In this document: piece by piece, positions 43,856 to 56,218 of the stretch
How the letters are laid out: each line of letters starts with the position of its first letter
Position numbering within the stretch: the first letter of the stretch is position 1
Source: Elymus sibiricus
Taxonomy: Eukaryota; Streptophyta; Magnoliopsida; Poales; Poaceae
Length of the DNA: 64,000 nt
Assembly (NCBI GenBank): GCA_039707655.1
Contig: CM077676.1
Coordinates: forward strand, 241,074,866-241,138,865
Reading direction: 5' to 3'
Made by a program: the position numbers and the translations under genes
The notes under the pieces: model-generated
The model's input: the letters and a program-made list of their open reading frames with translations, nothing else
Database searches by the model: none
What the model was told of the DNA's origin: nothing

Positions 43856-46194
43856 ATGGAGCCCGTCGCCAAAGACAACCGCCGCCGCCGCGCCTGTGCC
43901 ACCATCGACCCCGCGGCTGGAGAAGAGCATGCCTCCTCTCTCCACCCGTCTGTGCAGCCACCTTCTCGCACCACCACGGCATCCTCGCTTGCCTGCCGCG
44001 ACCAGCAGGACCCGCAGGCCGCACTACTCATGGCGCGTGAGCTGCTGTGCTACAGCCCCATCGAGGCCGGCTACGATGCCTGGCTCGCGCGCATCATCGA
44101 GCTCGTCAACACCGCCGGAGACGTCCCGGCGCCCTCCCGCTCTCTTCCACCTCCGTCGCCGCATGGCGCGGAGGCAGAGCACGACGCGCCCCCTCCGCCT
44201 CCTCCGCTCGGTGACGCAGGCCAGCACAGCGGCGCAAGCACACGGGAGCCATCCCGCGGCGCGTCCTTGCTGGACCACGACGACGCCAGTTGCCAGATCG
44301 TCCGGTGCGCGCCGCCAGACACGCGCGTGATCCTCGAGCAGCAGCGCCAGCATCAAGACCACACCATCCAAGACGTCGCCACGGCCGGGTGCCAGAACCG
44401 TGCCGCTCTCGCCGGTGGCGTCGCCTCCAACAGCGGGGGCTGCCGTGCCTTCACTCGCGAGCTGCGCCGCGTGGTGTGGCCTATGAAGTTCAAGCCGGAC
44501 CTGCCTCTCCACTATGATGGCACCCCCAACCCATTGAGTTCCTACAGCTTGAGACCGCGGGCGGTGACGACAAGGTCATGGTGAACTGGTTCCCCATGGC
44601 CCTCAAGGACGCCCCGTGCTCATGGCTCATGAACCTCCCCGAAGCATCCATCTCTTCTTGGTCCGAACTGTGCCAGCAGTTCGTCGCCAACTTCAAGGGC
44701 ACGCATGAGCGCCCTCTCACGCTCAATGACCTGCGCACCGTGCACCAGCGGCCTGACGAGACTCTCCGCAAGTACATACAGCGCTTCAGCCAAGTGCGCA
44801 ACAAGATCCCGCACGCTTCCGACACCGCGATCATCTCAGCGTTCTCCTCCGGCATCACGGACATCCGGATGCGTGAGAAGCTCGCCATCAACGACGAGCT
44901 CGACACCGCGGTCGAGTTGTTCAACCTCGCTGACAGGTGCACCAAGGCAGAAGAGGGCCGCCTCTTCGCCCACAACGATCCAGACGCGGCTCCCGACACC
45001 GCCAAGGCCAAGAGCAAGGACGCCAAGCGCAAGGGCCACGCCGTGCTCGCGGCGGAGCCTGAGCAGAAGCGTGGCCGCGACCGCAATGAGCCCAAGAAGG
45101 ATGGTCGCCCCTTCTGCGCCTACCACAGCATGCACTCCCACAGCACTGAAGACTTCCACGAGCTCAAGCTACTTTGCGAGAGCTGCCAGGATGGGCGAGG
45201 CAACCGCAACAACCGCAGCACTGGCCGTGGGGACAGCCGCAATGGCAACCGCTGGGGAGACCGCAACAACGGCAACAACAACTTTTGGCAGTGCTGGCGC
45301 GACCAGCCTCGGCAGCCCAATCCTCAAGCAAATGCCGCCTTGCCGCCGCTGCCGCCTGGCAGGAACAACGGCAACCAGCCTGACGAGAACACTAGGGGCT
45401 ACCAGGAGCCTTGCGGAGTGGTGTGCATCCTCGGCGGGGCCCAGGCTCCCTCATCCAACCGCCACTTCAAGCAGTTCTCTCGCGAGGTGAACGCGGTCCT
45501 CCCGAGGCCTGAGGCCTCTCAGCCCCTCAAGTGGTCACAATACGCAATCTCCTTTGACTCCACGGACCACCCCAAGTCCATGATGGCTGTGGGTACCGTC
45601 CCCATGCTGTGCACGCCAACGATCAATAACGTTGCCGTCACCAAGACGCTTGTCGATAGTGGCGTAGGCCTCAACATGATCTCCATCGAGACCTTCGAGA
45701 AGCTCCAAGTGCCCTACGAGCACCTGATTCCGACGAGGCCCTTCTCAGGCATCACCGACGGCTCCACCCTGCCTCTGGGGCAAGTGCGTTTGCCTATCAC
45801 GTTCGGCACCCACAGGAACTACCACACCGAGCTCATCGACTTTGATGTGGCGCACATCGGCCTACCCTACAATGCCATCTTGGGCTACCCCGTGCTCGCC
45901 AAGTTCATGGCGGTGACCCACCACGCCTACAACGTCCTCAAGATGCCAGGCTGCAGCGGCATCATCACCGTCTGCTGCGACGAGAAGGATGCAGTGCGCT
46001 CCCTCAAGCGCGCCTACAAGGTTGCCGCTACCGCGTATCCTGCCAACGAGGATGACGTCGAGCCTCCCGAGGCCGCACCCGCAAAGAAGAAGAAGCTGTT
46101 CTCTCAGGCACGCGCCGAGACGAAGAAGGTGTCGGTGGATGGCAGTGGCTCCGGGCCCGCCTTCACCATCGGCAACGGCCTCGGTCCCAAATAG
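43856..46194 (+). pseudogene. gag and aspartic protease of element C
   Basis: ATG at 43856 (MEPVAKDN). A Pro/Ala-rich N-terminus leads to WPMKFKPDLPLHYDGTPNP, where a one-base shift near 44530 moves the frame. The rest, 44578-46194, holds the gag domain (ALKDAPCSWLMNLPEASI, WSELCQQFVANFKG, LRKYIQRFSQVRNKIP), a CAYHSMHSHSTED segment in the usual zinc-finger place, and a protease (LVDSGVGLNMISIETF, YNAILGYPVL). The active-site DSG is followed by V where A is usual. It ends at TAG 46192-46194, in frame with the RT. Confidence 0.85.
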
Positions 46195-46200
46195 GAAGAC

Positions 46201-47640
46201 GTGCTCGTCGCCTTCCTCCGGGCAAATGTTGATGTGTTCGCATGGACAGCGTTAGATTTGTCCGGTGTGCGGAGGGAGGTGATCGAGCACCACTTAGTGG
46301 TGTGCCCCAATGCGCGCCCCGTCAAGCAAAAGGCACGGCGGCAAGCGCCCGAGAAGCAAGAGTTCATCATCCAAGAAGTTCAGAAACTGCAAGAGGCAGG
46401 AGTCATCTGTGAGGTGCGCCATCCCAAATGGCTCGCCAACCCTGTCATCATCCCCAAGCACAGCGGCGAGAGCCGAATGTGCGTTGACTTCACCAGTCTC
46501 AACAAGGCCTGCCCCCAGGATCCCTTCTTGCTGCCGCACATCGACCAAATCGTGGACTCCACTACTGGGTGTGAGTTGCTTTTCTTCCTGGACGCCTTCT
46601 CAGGCTACCACCAGATCAAGATGGCAATAGAAGATGAAGAGAGAACGGCCTTCATCACCCCCTGCGGGACATACTGCTACATCTGCATGCCCTTCGGCTT
46701 GAGGAGCACAGGGGCTACCTTCCAGAGGTTGATGCGTATCGCCTTGGGGCTCCAGATGGGAAAATTTGCGGAGGCCTACATCGACGACATCATCGTGAAG
46801 AGCTGCAAGTCCTGCTCCCTCATCGCGGATCTCGAAGAAACCTTTGCCAACCCGCGCAAGGTCAACCTCAAGCTCATCCCCGCCAAGTGTGTCTTCGGGG
46901 TCCCTTCTGGCAAGCTGCTTGGCTTCCTGGTCTCCCACCGCGGCATCGAAGCCAACCCCGAGAAGATCAAGGCCATCGAGCGGATGCGGCCTCCCCGGAA
47001 CCTCAGAGAAATGCAGTGCCTCGCGGGATGCATGGCCTCGCTTGGGCATTTCATCTCCAAGTTCGGCGAATGAGCTTTGCCGTTCTTCAAGCTCATGAAG
47101 AGATTAGGCCCCTTCAAGTGGACTCCTGAGGCTGACGCGGCCTTCGAGGACCTCAAGAAGTACATGACGAGCCCTCCCGTCATGGTGGCCCCACGCCCCC
47201 GCGAGCCTCTCCTCCTATACTTGTCAGCCACCCCCCAAACGGACAGCGCAGCCCTTGTGGCAGAGCGAGAAGAGCCTGCTTGCGCCAAGAAGAGGTCTGC
47301 CGTGCCAGCGCCTCCCGATGTTTTGCCTGCACCTCCCGAGGCCGCGCTCGCGCCAGTGCCTCCCGAGGCCGCGGCCGCGCTAGCACCTCCCGAAGCCACG
47401 CTGGCGCCTACCGAGAGCCCTTCTCACGAGGCACCTGATGAGCCGCCTCCCGAGCCTCCCGGAGAACAAGCTACCGCGCCTACAACTACGCGCCTCGTTG
47501 AGCACCCCGTGTACTTCGTCAGCACGGTGCTGCGAGATGCGCGCGAGCGGTACCCTATGCTGTAGAAGCTCCTCTTCGCGCTCCTCATCGCCTCCAGGAA
47601 GCTGCGCCACTACTTCCAAGGCCATCCCATCAAGGTGATC
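46201..47640 (+). pseudogene. Reverse transcriptase and RNase H of element C
   Basis: The same frame as gag, 46201 onward: AFLRANVDVFAW, WLANPVIIPK, RMCVDFTSLNKACPQDPFLLPHIDQIVD (pieces of the RT fingers), AFSGYHQIKM, MPFGLRSTGATFQRLM, YIDDIIVKS (YxDD at 46777-46788) and KCVFGV. An in-frame TGA lies at 47071-47073 before LPFFKLMKRLG and a TAG at 47563-47565 before KLLFALLIASRKLRHYF. The RNase H also holds an inserted Pro/Glu/Ala repeat (about 47270-47500). In an active element this enzyme copies the RNA into DNA; here it is interrupted. Confidence 0.85.
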
Positions 47641-48435
47641 ATGTTTTATCCACTGGAGCAAGTCATGCACATCCCCAATGCCACTGGTCGCGTCGCCGAG
47701 TGGAACATCGAGCTGCAGGCCTTCGAGCTAGAGTTCTGCCCCACGCGGACGATCAAGGGCACAACCTTAGCAGACTTCATGGTGGAATGGACTGATCCGC
47801 ACCCAGAGGAGCCTCGTGAAGATGAATTTCTCCTGCCTGGAGAGGAAGCCCCTGGCGGCTGGACCATGCACTTCGACGGCGCGTTTTCCCGGCAGGGCGC
47901 GGGGGCTGGCGTCAAGCTCACCTCACCAGCAGGAGACAAGCTCTACTATGTTGTGCAGCTCTGCTTCAAGCACGACGACAAGGTCTCCAACAACATCGCC
48001 GAGTACGAGGGCCTCATCACTGGGCTCAAGGCTGCCTTCGCCCTTGGCATCAAGCGCATCCTCATCAAGGGAGATTCGCAGCTTCTCGTCAACTTCTCCA
48101 ACAAAAGCTACAAGCCTATAGACGAGCACATGGTTGCATACTTGGAAGAAGTGCACAGGCTCGAGAAGCGCTTCCTCGACCTGGACCTCCAGCACATCCC
48201 ACGCGGTGGCAACAAAGAAGCAGACGACATCGCCAAGCGGGCATCTCGCCGCGAGCCTCAAAAGCCCGGCGTCTTCGAAGAAAGACTCCTAAGGCCATCA
48301 GCCGCACCACCGGCCGCAAGCACCATGTCGCCTCAGGAGGAGCTCCCTCCTGCACCACCCACAGGCATGCCAGATTGTGGCCCGCCTTCAGGTGCTCACC
48401 TGCTGCTGGCGCTAGACCCACAAGCTGATAGCTAG
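47641..48435 (+). pseudogene. Second, archaeal-type RNase H of element C
   Basis: After IKVIMFYPLEQVM and a linker comes a ribonuclease H fold with the acidic series FDGAFS, NNIAEYEGLI, IKGDSQLLVN and NKEADDIAKRAS. This duplicated RNase H, called aRH, marks the Tat lineage. The preceding RNase H at 47077-47640 is the ordinary retroviral one. The frame stops at TAG 48433-48435, in phase with what follows. Confidence 0.8.
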
Positions 48436-49668
48436 TCCAACAAATTCAAGGCCTATCTGGAGGACGGCACCCTCCCAGAGAAGGACTCAGAAGCCGAGCG
48501 CGTGGCCCGCCAGGCCATAGCTTACTGCCTAAGGGATGGCAATCTCTACCGTAGGTGCCCCAATGGAGTCGCACTGCGGTGCATCTCCGACGAGCAAGGG
48601 TGCGAGCTACTTGCCGACATACATGGTGGAGACTGCGGCCACCACTCTTCATCGCGCACGCTCAATAGCAAGGTGTTCCGCATCGGCTTCTATTGGCCCA
48701 CCGCCCTTCAGGACGCCACCGAGCTGGTCCAATCCTGTGAAGCCTGCCAATTCCACGCCAAGCAAATCCACTAGCCGGCGCAAGGCCTCCAAACCATTCC
48801 CCTCTCATGTCCCTTCGCGGTCTGGGGACTGGACATCCTGGGCCCCTTCCCTCGCGCGGCCGGCTACCGCTACCTCTACGTCGCCATCGACAAGTTCACC
48901 AAGTGGGCGGAAGTGGAGCCTGTCCGTACCATCCCGGAAGGATCAGCTGTCAAGTTCATCAAGGGCCTCGTGAGCCGCTTTGGCATCCCCAACCACATCA
49001 TCACTGATAACGGCTCGCAGTTCACCAGCGGCCTCTTCAAGTCATACTGCGCCAGCCTTGGCACGTAGATCTGCTACGCCTCCGTGGCGCACCCGCGAAG
49101 CAACGGCCAGCCCGAGCGCGCTAACGTTGAGGTCCTCAAGGGCCTCAAGACACGAAGCTTCAAGAAAAAGCTCGACGCCTGTGGCAAAGGCTGGCTCGAC
49201 GAACTCCAGTCCGTGCTATGGTCGATCCGCATGACAGCGACCAAGCCTATCGGCGAAACACCCTTCTTCCTCGTCTACGGGGCGGAAGCGGTCCTTCCTC
49301 ATGAGCTCAAGCATGGGTCCCCGCGAGTCCTCGCCTTCGACGAGGCTCACCAGGACGGCCCGCAGGAAACTGATCAGCTCCTCCTCGAGGAAGCACGACG
49401 CCGGGCGGCCATTCGCGCCACCCGGTATCAGCAGGTGCTGCGTCGCTACCACAGCCGCAACATACACCCCCGCACTCTTGAAGCTGGCGACCTTGTCCTG
49501 CGAAGGATCCTCTGTAGGGAAGGACTCCACAAGCTCTCGCCCATGTGGGAAGGTCCGTTCAGGATTGTGCACGTTTCCCGGCCTGGCACAACACGACTGG
49601 AGACGGAGGAGGGTGTTCCGGTGCCAAACACATGGAACATCCAACACCTCCGCAAGTTCTACCCGTGA
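48436..49668 (+). pseudogene. Integrase of element C
   Basis: Same frame as pol. The zinc-binding part has GDCGHHSSSRTL and SCEACQFHAKQ; the core has WGLDILGPFPR, FTKWAEVEPV, IPNHIITDNGSQF and HPRSNGQPERANVEVL (D, D, E). The C-terminal part has LEAGDLVLRRI and NIQHLRKFYP before the stop at 49666-49668. TAGs at 48772-48774 and 49066-49068 break it. In an active element it inserts the DNA copy into the genome. Confidence 0.85.
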
Positions 49669-50847
49669 CCTCACGGGCACGAACGAAATGGAGTTGTACA
49701 TGCTCCGGAGCCTCTCCGTGCAGTGCTTGCTGAGGCCGCAAGAGCTCCCTCCCACAACCAAGTGGAAGCCCCATGCTCAGACATGCCGGAATGATCAAAC
49801 TGAGGGCGCCACCTGGCTGCACCATCCTCAAGATGACCCGTGTCCGTCATAGCAGCCTCATATTTTTGGTTGTGTAATGGCACCTATTTTTATGCAGCAG
49901 TAAAGTTTTTATTTCCTAAGTATTATGTGTGTGTGGTAAGCAATTTACTTTAGGAGGCTGTGCACGCTCGCGATCTTCCTCCTGCGTATCACGCGAGCAG
50001 GGGCTGGACACGGTGTCTGCGCTCGGTCCAGGCCCAGCAGCGTCGTTAATCCCAAGTGACTGAGCTCTGGCTCACGGGCCTGCTCCCGTGCACATCACCT
50101 CACCAAGGTCCTTGGTACCTTGTCTCCTCGCATGACACCCACGAGTGAGCTAGCAAGCGCGCGCCGCTCCGCTACTTGTGAAACTTGTCGAAATATGGTT
50201 GTCGCAGAGATAAGACGCTCAGAAGGCCTCGCGAGTGCTGCCTCGCGAGGCGGCACACGGCGCATCGCCTCTTCAAGATGCCGTAGGAAGCCTCACGAGC
50301 GCTGCCTCACGAGGCGGCCTGAGGCGCCCATCCCCGCCAGGTGCCAGCAGGAGGCCTCACGAGCGGGTGCCTTACGAGGCGCACTCCGCAAGCCATGGCA
50401 CGTCGAGCCGCCACACGCCGCGAAAAGCTAAGTCTAAAGTGCCTCGCGAGCTACTCTTAGCGCCTCTCAAACTCTTTCCTCCTCGCAACCTCGCTGAATG
50501 CTGATGTTTCCTCCTTTGCGCAAGCCGCTTGCACGTCAAAAGGGGGGCTTCCTGAGCATCGCGCCTCGGGAGCCCTTACCGCCTCGCAGAGCACTACACC
50601 CTTTGGCCTTGTCTAGGCACGCATCCTAACATACCAGCGACGGTCGTAGCTCGCTCGGGGGCTGGGTCCTGATGACGTAGAGCACCAAAGCGAGCAAGAA
50701 GAGAAAAATAGGCCTCATGAGGATGCCTCACGAGGAGCGTAAACTAAGGCAAAACGTTAAGTGCTTAACTCAATCATACAAATCATGTCTTCATGCCCCC
50801 ACAAGGCTACATCTACTTGGATACAGGGCAAAAGGAAAAGAAGGGGC
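49669..50847 (+). other. Non-coding region between pol and the antisense gene of element C
   Basis: No supported gene. 50215-50460 is rich in near-palindromic CCTCGCGAGG/CCTCACGAGG motifs that also occur in the LTRs of C and C' (for example 43300-43350), suggesting a family-specific repeated motif. Confidence 0.5.
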
Positions 50848-53800
50848 CTAGGAGGATGAGGCGCCGTCGTCGTCGCCTTCGTCGTCGCCAGCCTTGCCAG
50901 AGCTCTCGCTGCCATGGGAGAACTTCTGGACCAGGGCCGCCATGTGATCCTCCACCTCCTTCCCGAGCCTATCGCGAAGCTCCGGAGGGACGGGGGCCAT
51001 CACCCTATCGAAGTCGAGGAGGCGTTGGCGCGGAAGATGTTGCTGAAGACCCGTGTCGCCGCCTGACTGAGGATATCGCGGCACTCATCCTCGATAATGC
51101 CATTCATCCGCTTGGCTCCGTCCTCAAGCTTCTGCACAAGCTTGGTGAAGAAGTCCAAGTAGCCGGCGTCGTTATCTTCTAGGGGGGCCATGAGTTTCTC
51201 GTGGCAGATGGCAGCCAGGGCGTCGCGGGCATGGTTGGAGAGGGCAAGATACATCTTGGCACGCTCGTGCTGACGCCCCCGTGCCCGAGCCGCCTCATCC
51301 TTGGCCTTCTCGACAACTTCGGAGACGCTGTCCACCTGCGCCTGGAGAGAGGCCAGCTCCCCCTCAGCGTCGGCCTTGGCCTTCAGCGTGAGCTTCCTGC
51401 TGCCCTCCGCCTCCTTCAGCAGCTCCTTAAGGCCAGAGATCTCCGCCCGGAGCTCCCCACGCTTCTGGGTGAAGCGGTCCTCCTGAAGCTTCAGCTTCTT
51501 GGCGTAATCCGCAGCGAGTGCCTCACGGTCCCTCTTGGTCTTCGCGTCGGTGTCCGCCTGGATTGTCTTCACTATCGCCTCCAGCTGAGCATTGGCCTTG
51601 GCCATACGCTGGTCGTAGGAGGCTTGGGCGGCCGCCACCTGGCGGTCTAGCGTCGCCAGGCGCTCGCGTTCCACATCCTGCTCCGTCGCTATCCTCGCGA
51701 GCTCACGCTCACGGATCTCGGCGTCCGCCTCATGAGTCGCGAGGGTTTCCTCATGCTTATCGAGCTCACCCTCACGGGAGGCAAGCTCGCCCTCACGGGC
51801 TGCAAGGGCGTCTTCTCGCGCCTGGAGCACCTACACCTGGGCGGCGGGCTGCTCCCGGAGCGCCTTCGTGAGGGCCTCCGCCTCCGCACGGCGCCTGTCG
51901 GCCTTGTCAGCCTCCCCGACGGCGTTCTCAAGGATCTCCTTGGCGTCAAAGGCGGCCTTCTCATGCTGCTCCCATGCGGCTTTGTCCTGGCGGCGGCTCA
52001 GCTTGATGGCGACATCGAGCTGCCGCCACCCATCCGCAAGGCGCAGGCGCTCATCGGCGAGGCGCGCCTCCTCCGCCTGAAGATCCGCCCCCAGGGCATC
52101 GAGCGCCACCATGGCACCCTGCAGGGCCCCGCGCTTGAGCATGGTACTGCTGCTCACCAGCTGTAAGGCCCAGCCGTTCCGCTTGCCGGTGCCGCCTTCC
52201 GCTGTCATGGCCTGGGAGGGGCCGACGCCAGACCCCCTCCGGGCCTCCGTGTCCGCGCTCCCCGTGGGAGCCGCATCACCCATCAGGAGGGGCAGGCTCG
52301 CTGTCTCCTCCTCCTCGGCTGGCCCCGTCGGTGCACTCCGCGGGCTCGTCGTGCCTGTGTCCGGAGCCTCGCGCACCGGTGACTGCTCGGGGCTCGCCGA
52401 GGTGCCTTCGGTGGCTTCAGCTTCCTTGGCGCGGGTGGAGCTCGGCAGAGCAGTCGACTCTTCAGCCTCCGCCATCGCCGCGTCGCCTCCCGCGCCAGGC
52501 GCCTCGGGAGGCACGACCCCTCCTCCGGAGGTCGCCTCCCGAGGCTCGCTCTCCTCAACCTCAGGAGGCAAGTCCGCGCGCGGCTCGGGAGGCGTCGTGT
52601 GCTCCTCCACCTCCGCGCGCCCCGTCTTAGCCTCGGGCCGGTGGGTGGTTTCTTCACGCTCCTCGGCGCCTGCAGTAGACGCCGAGGCCCCCATCGAGCC
52701 GGGGGTTTTCTTCTTCTTCTTCGTGGGTTCCCTGCACGAATCAAGGGCTCAGCCCCGGACCTCGGGAGGCAAAGAGCAAGACTCAAAAGGAAAAAGAGCA
52801 AGATGAGGAGACTTACTTGTCATTGGGAACCCACTTCCTCTTCTTCAACTTTGGCAGCGAGCGGATGCCGCTCCCGCTCCCGCGCAGATCACTCGAGCGT
52901 GCTCCGGAGGGCTCGGCACGGGACATGCCGGGGTCCTCCTCTGCCGGGTCAGTGCTGGTCCTCTTCGCGGGGGCTCAGTGGCCTCGATGTTGGCACCAGT
53001 CTTCTCCGCGGGGGGCTCGGTGGCCTCGCCGCTTACGCCCGTCTTCTCCGCGGGGGGCTCAGTGGCCTCACCGCTCGTGCCGGTCTTCTCTACAGGGGGG
53101 CTTAGTGGCCCCGCTGCCGATGCCCATCATCTCCACGCGCGGCTCGTCGGCTGCCACGCCAGTGTTTCCTTCACCTCCCGCGCCGGTGGGCGGAAGGGCA
53201 TGACCATGAACTGGCCATCATCATCGTCGTCGTCACTAAGCTCGGCAATGAGCTGGTGGCAGCTTCACGGGGCCGCTCTACCATCGCTCTCCTCTGCGAG
53301 GCTTGCCGAGGGCTCGGTGTCGTCGCGGCCTCCTGAGCCGGGCAGCACCAGGAGTGGGTTGTCGCGAGGCCCCTCGTGGCCCTCCGGGATCAGGCACCAC
53401 TGATCGAAGCGCGGCATCTCCTCGATCAGTTCATCCCTGTTCTCGTAGCGGTACAGGGGGAGCCCGTCCCTGGGCGAGTACTCTTTGGCATCGCCAAGAA
53501 GAATGTGCATGACCTCGTCCACCACCTCCGGCTTCAAGTTATTGATGCTCAGCCGCATCGGGTCCTTGGGGCCAGTGATGGCCCACACCGGGTGAGAGCG
53601 CTTCTGGAGGGGAGCGATGCACCGGCGTAGGAACTCCTTGGCGACCATCGCCCCCATGACCTTTGCGGCCTTCAGCTCGTCCATCCTCTCCCAGAGCAGC
53701 GCCAGCCTCTCGTCGATGAGTTTGGCGTGCTCCCATCTAGAGCTCTTCACGGCGGGGTCCGTCAGCATCATCAGTAGGGGGCTGTGCAGGCACGCGTCCA

Positions 53801-54335
53801 TGTAGACCCAACATTGCCTGTAGCCCTCCACCTTCTTCATGATCTTCATGGAGATAATATCATCTGTCGTCCCTTCGACGCTGCAGAACGAAGCGCACCC
53901 CGAGCGCTGGTTCGCCGCGGACAGCCGCAGGCTGTAGAAGTGGTGGAAGAGGGCCACAGAGGGCATCACGCCTAGGAAGGCCTCGCAGAGGTAGGCGAAG
54001 ATGGAGAGGAGGAGGATGGAGTTCGGCTGGAGATGAAGCGCGTGGATCTCGTAGTGGGCGAGGATGGCGCAGAAGAAGTCTGAGAAGGGCGGCATCAGGC
54101 CGGCGAAGATGGTGTGGAGGTAAAAAGGGAAGGTCGTTACCTCCAGTTCGCGCGGCGAGCACGAGCCTGGCCAGATCCGCGTCGCCTTCCACTCGTTGTG
54201 GTCGCTGGCGGTCATCGGGATCACCTTGTCTAGCCCCTCCCTGTTGACGATGGTGGAGTGCAGCAGGGCCGGCTCCAGGGCAACCACGGTCGGGGCCACG
54301 GCCGCTGCCTTGCCCCTCTTGCTGGCGGGCGCCAT
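50848..54335 (-). pseudogene. Antisense accessory gene of element C (Transposase_28-like plus coiled coil)
   Basis: ATG at 54333-54335. The first part (to 53265) is the putative gypsy-type transposon domain (EGLDKVIPM, FPFYLHTIFAGLMPPFSDFF, IFAYLCEAFLGVMPSVALF, YRQCWVYMDA, IPEGHEGPRDNPLLV). After a TGA at 53265-53267 the frame continues (SDDDDDDGQFMVMPFRP). A GT-AG intron of 85 bp is visible at 52816-52732. The C-terminal half is an acidic linker and a long coiled coil (REDALAAREGELASREGELD, DRQVAAAQASYDQRMAKAN), with an in-frame TAG at 51831-51833 and a frameshift near 51040, ending at 50848. It runs opposite to gag-pol and is homologous to 12864-12366. Its role is unknown; it resembles antisense genes of Grande-type elements. 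Confidence 0.75.
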
Positions 54336-54602
54336 GGATGCGCGAGGAAGCTTTGGAGGTGAGAGGAGGAAGAGGATGCAAGGTCGGGTGCAAGGAGGGC
54401 GAGGAGTTTGAAGGAAGGCAATGATGACACAGCGCCCTGCGCAGCTCTGCTTTATGGCAGTGTGGGCGGTTACCTAGACGTAGTGGGGGAAGTGGGGGCA
54501 TCCCATGTCCCGTCGTGCGCCACGCGTCCCTGCCTGGGCCCTGCAGTCCATTTAGGCCCCGCGCCATTTCGTTCCCAACGGGCGAAGCGTGCACGTCACG
54601 GG

Positions 54603-54614
54603 CCCGGGGGCTAC
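54603..54614 (+). promoter_or_regulatory. Polypurine-like tract of element C
   Basis: The sequence before the LTR start at 54615 reads CCCGGGGGCTAC, identical to that preceding the C' LTR at 13141. Confidence 0.6.
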
Positions 54615-54746
54615 TGTCGGCCCAGTGGGAACCAGGGTACCACGGGCCGTCTACTTGCAGCCCAGGAAGCAACGCCTGGCAAGGCCCAAGAGGCGGCCCA
54701 GCTATGGGCGCCGCGAAGCAAGACACCTCGCGAGGCACCGGCCTCA
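54615..54746 (+). repeat. 3' LTR of element C, first 132 bp
   Basis: TGTCGGCCCAGTGGGAACC start. It runs to GGCACCGGCCTCA, where element D begins. The continuation CGAGGACCC of the 5' LTR is missing. Confidence 0.85.
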
Positions 54747-56140
54747 TGATACTTCTCCATCGTATCTACTTTTCAAAACAGTTTTGCTCTTGTTTTGGCC
54801 CCTAATTTGCATGATTTGAATGAAACTAACCCGGACTGACGCTGTTTTCAGCAGAACTACCATGGTGTTGTTTTTTGTGCCGAAATAAAAGTTCTTGGAA
54901 TTGCATGAAACTTTTTGGAGATTTTTATGGAATAAATAAAAAATACTGGTACCAAGACCAACTGGAGGGGGGCCCCCCAGTGCCCACGAGGCACCAGGGC
55001 GCGCTACCCCCCCCCCCCCAGGCACGCCCTGGTGGCTCGTGGGGCCCACGTGGCTCCGCTGACCCTAATCTCTGGCCTATAAATTCACAATTCCAGAGAA
55101 AAAAACAGGAGAGGAAGTTTTATTGTGTTTCATGATACGGAGCCGCCGCCACCTCCTGTTCTTCGTCAGGAGGCCGGATCTGGAGTCAGTTTGGGGCTCC
55201 GGAGAGGGGGATCTTCCGGCATTGTCATCATCAACCATCCTTCATCACCAATTTCATGATGCTCACCGCCGGGAGTGAGTAATTCCTTCATAGGCTTGCT
55301 GGACGGTGATGAGTTGGATGAGATTTATCATGTAATCGAGTTAGTTTTGTTAGGGCTTGATCCCTAGTATCTACTATGTTCTGAGATTGATGTTGCTATG
55401 ACTTTGCTATGCTTAATGCTTGTCACTAGGGCCCGAGTGCCATGATTTCAGATCTGAACCCTTTATGTTTTCATGAATATATTTGTGTTCTTGATCCGAT
55501 CTTGCAAGTTGTATGCACCTGCTACGTGTTATGATCCGCATACCCCAAGGTGACAATAATTGGTATTCTTTCCGGTGATTGCCGTAGTTTGAGGAGTTCA
55601 TGTATTCACTAAGTGCTAATGCTTTGTTCTGGTTCTCTATTAAAAGGAGGCCTTAATATCCCTTAGTTTCCTTATGGACCCCGCTGCCACGGGAGGGTAG
55701 GACAAAAGATGTCAGGCAAGTTCTTATCGCAAGCACGTATGACTATATACGGAATACATGCCTACATTACATTGATGAATTGGAGATAGTTCTCTGTCTC
55801 CCTAGGTTATGACTGTTACATGATGAATGTTATCCAACAATATCACCGATCCAATGCCTACGAGCTTTTCACATATTGTTCTTGCTAAGTTACTACTGTT
55901 ACAATTGATACTACTATTGCTGCTACCGTTACTATTATTGCTACCGCTATCAAACTATCATACTACTGTGCTACTAATCACTTTGCTGCAGATATTTAGT
56001 CTCCGGGTGTGGTTGAATTGACAACTCAACTGCTAATACTTGCAAATATTCTTTGGCTCCCCTTGTGTCGAATCAATAAATTTGGGTTGAATACTCTACC
56101 CTCGAAAATTGTTGCGATCCCCTATACTTGTGGGTTATCA
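54747..56140 (+). repeat. 5' LTR of element D (1,394 bp)
   Basis: TGATAC start, GGTTATCA end. It includes the shared GC-rich hairpin (54971-55049), an ATAAATTCACA TATA-like motif near 55079 and a leader with GGAGCCGCCGCC. Confidence 0.9.
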
Positions 56141-56151
56141 AGACCTTTTTC

Positions 56152-56169
56152 TGGCGCCGTTGCCGGGGA
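56152..56169 (+). promoter_or_regulatory. Primer-binding site of element D (tRNA-Asp)
   Basis: TGGCGCCGTTGCCGGGGA, complementary to the 3' end of plant tRNA-Asp and characteristic of Athila elements, 11 bp after the LTR. Confidence 0.85.
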
Positions 56170-56218
56170 GCATAGATTTATTTGCTGAGTCACTTGGGAT
56201 TTATATCTGTTGATCACT

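Larger units (their letters stand above)
43112..54746 (+). mobile_element. Tat-like Gypsy element (C) with an antisense accessory gene
   Basis: Plus-strand order: incomplete 5' LTR, gag-protease, RT, RNase H, a second archaeal-type RNase H, integrase, about 1.2 kb of non-coding DNA, an antisense spliced gene (54335-50848), polypurine tract and the start of the 3' LTR (54615-54746), where element D is inserted. The dual RNase H and the long extra region with an antisense gene are features of the plant Tat lineage (Retand/Grande/Ogre group). At least eight premature stops make it non-autonomous. Confidence 0.85.

Noticed and set aside
43856..49668. Programmed stop readthrough or recoding to explain the TAG/TGA codons in element C
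   Set aside because: Six stops in gag-pol plus a frameshift and a deleted primer site fit decay far better than recoding.
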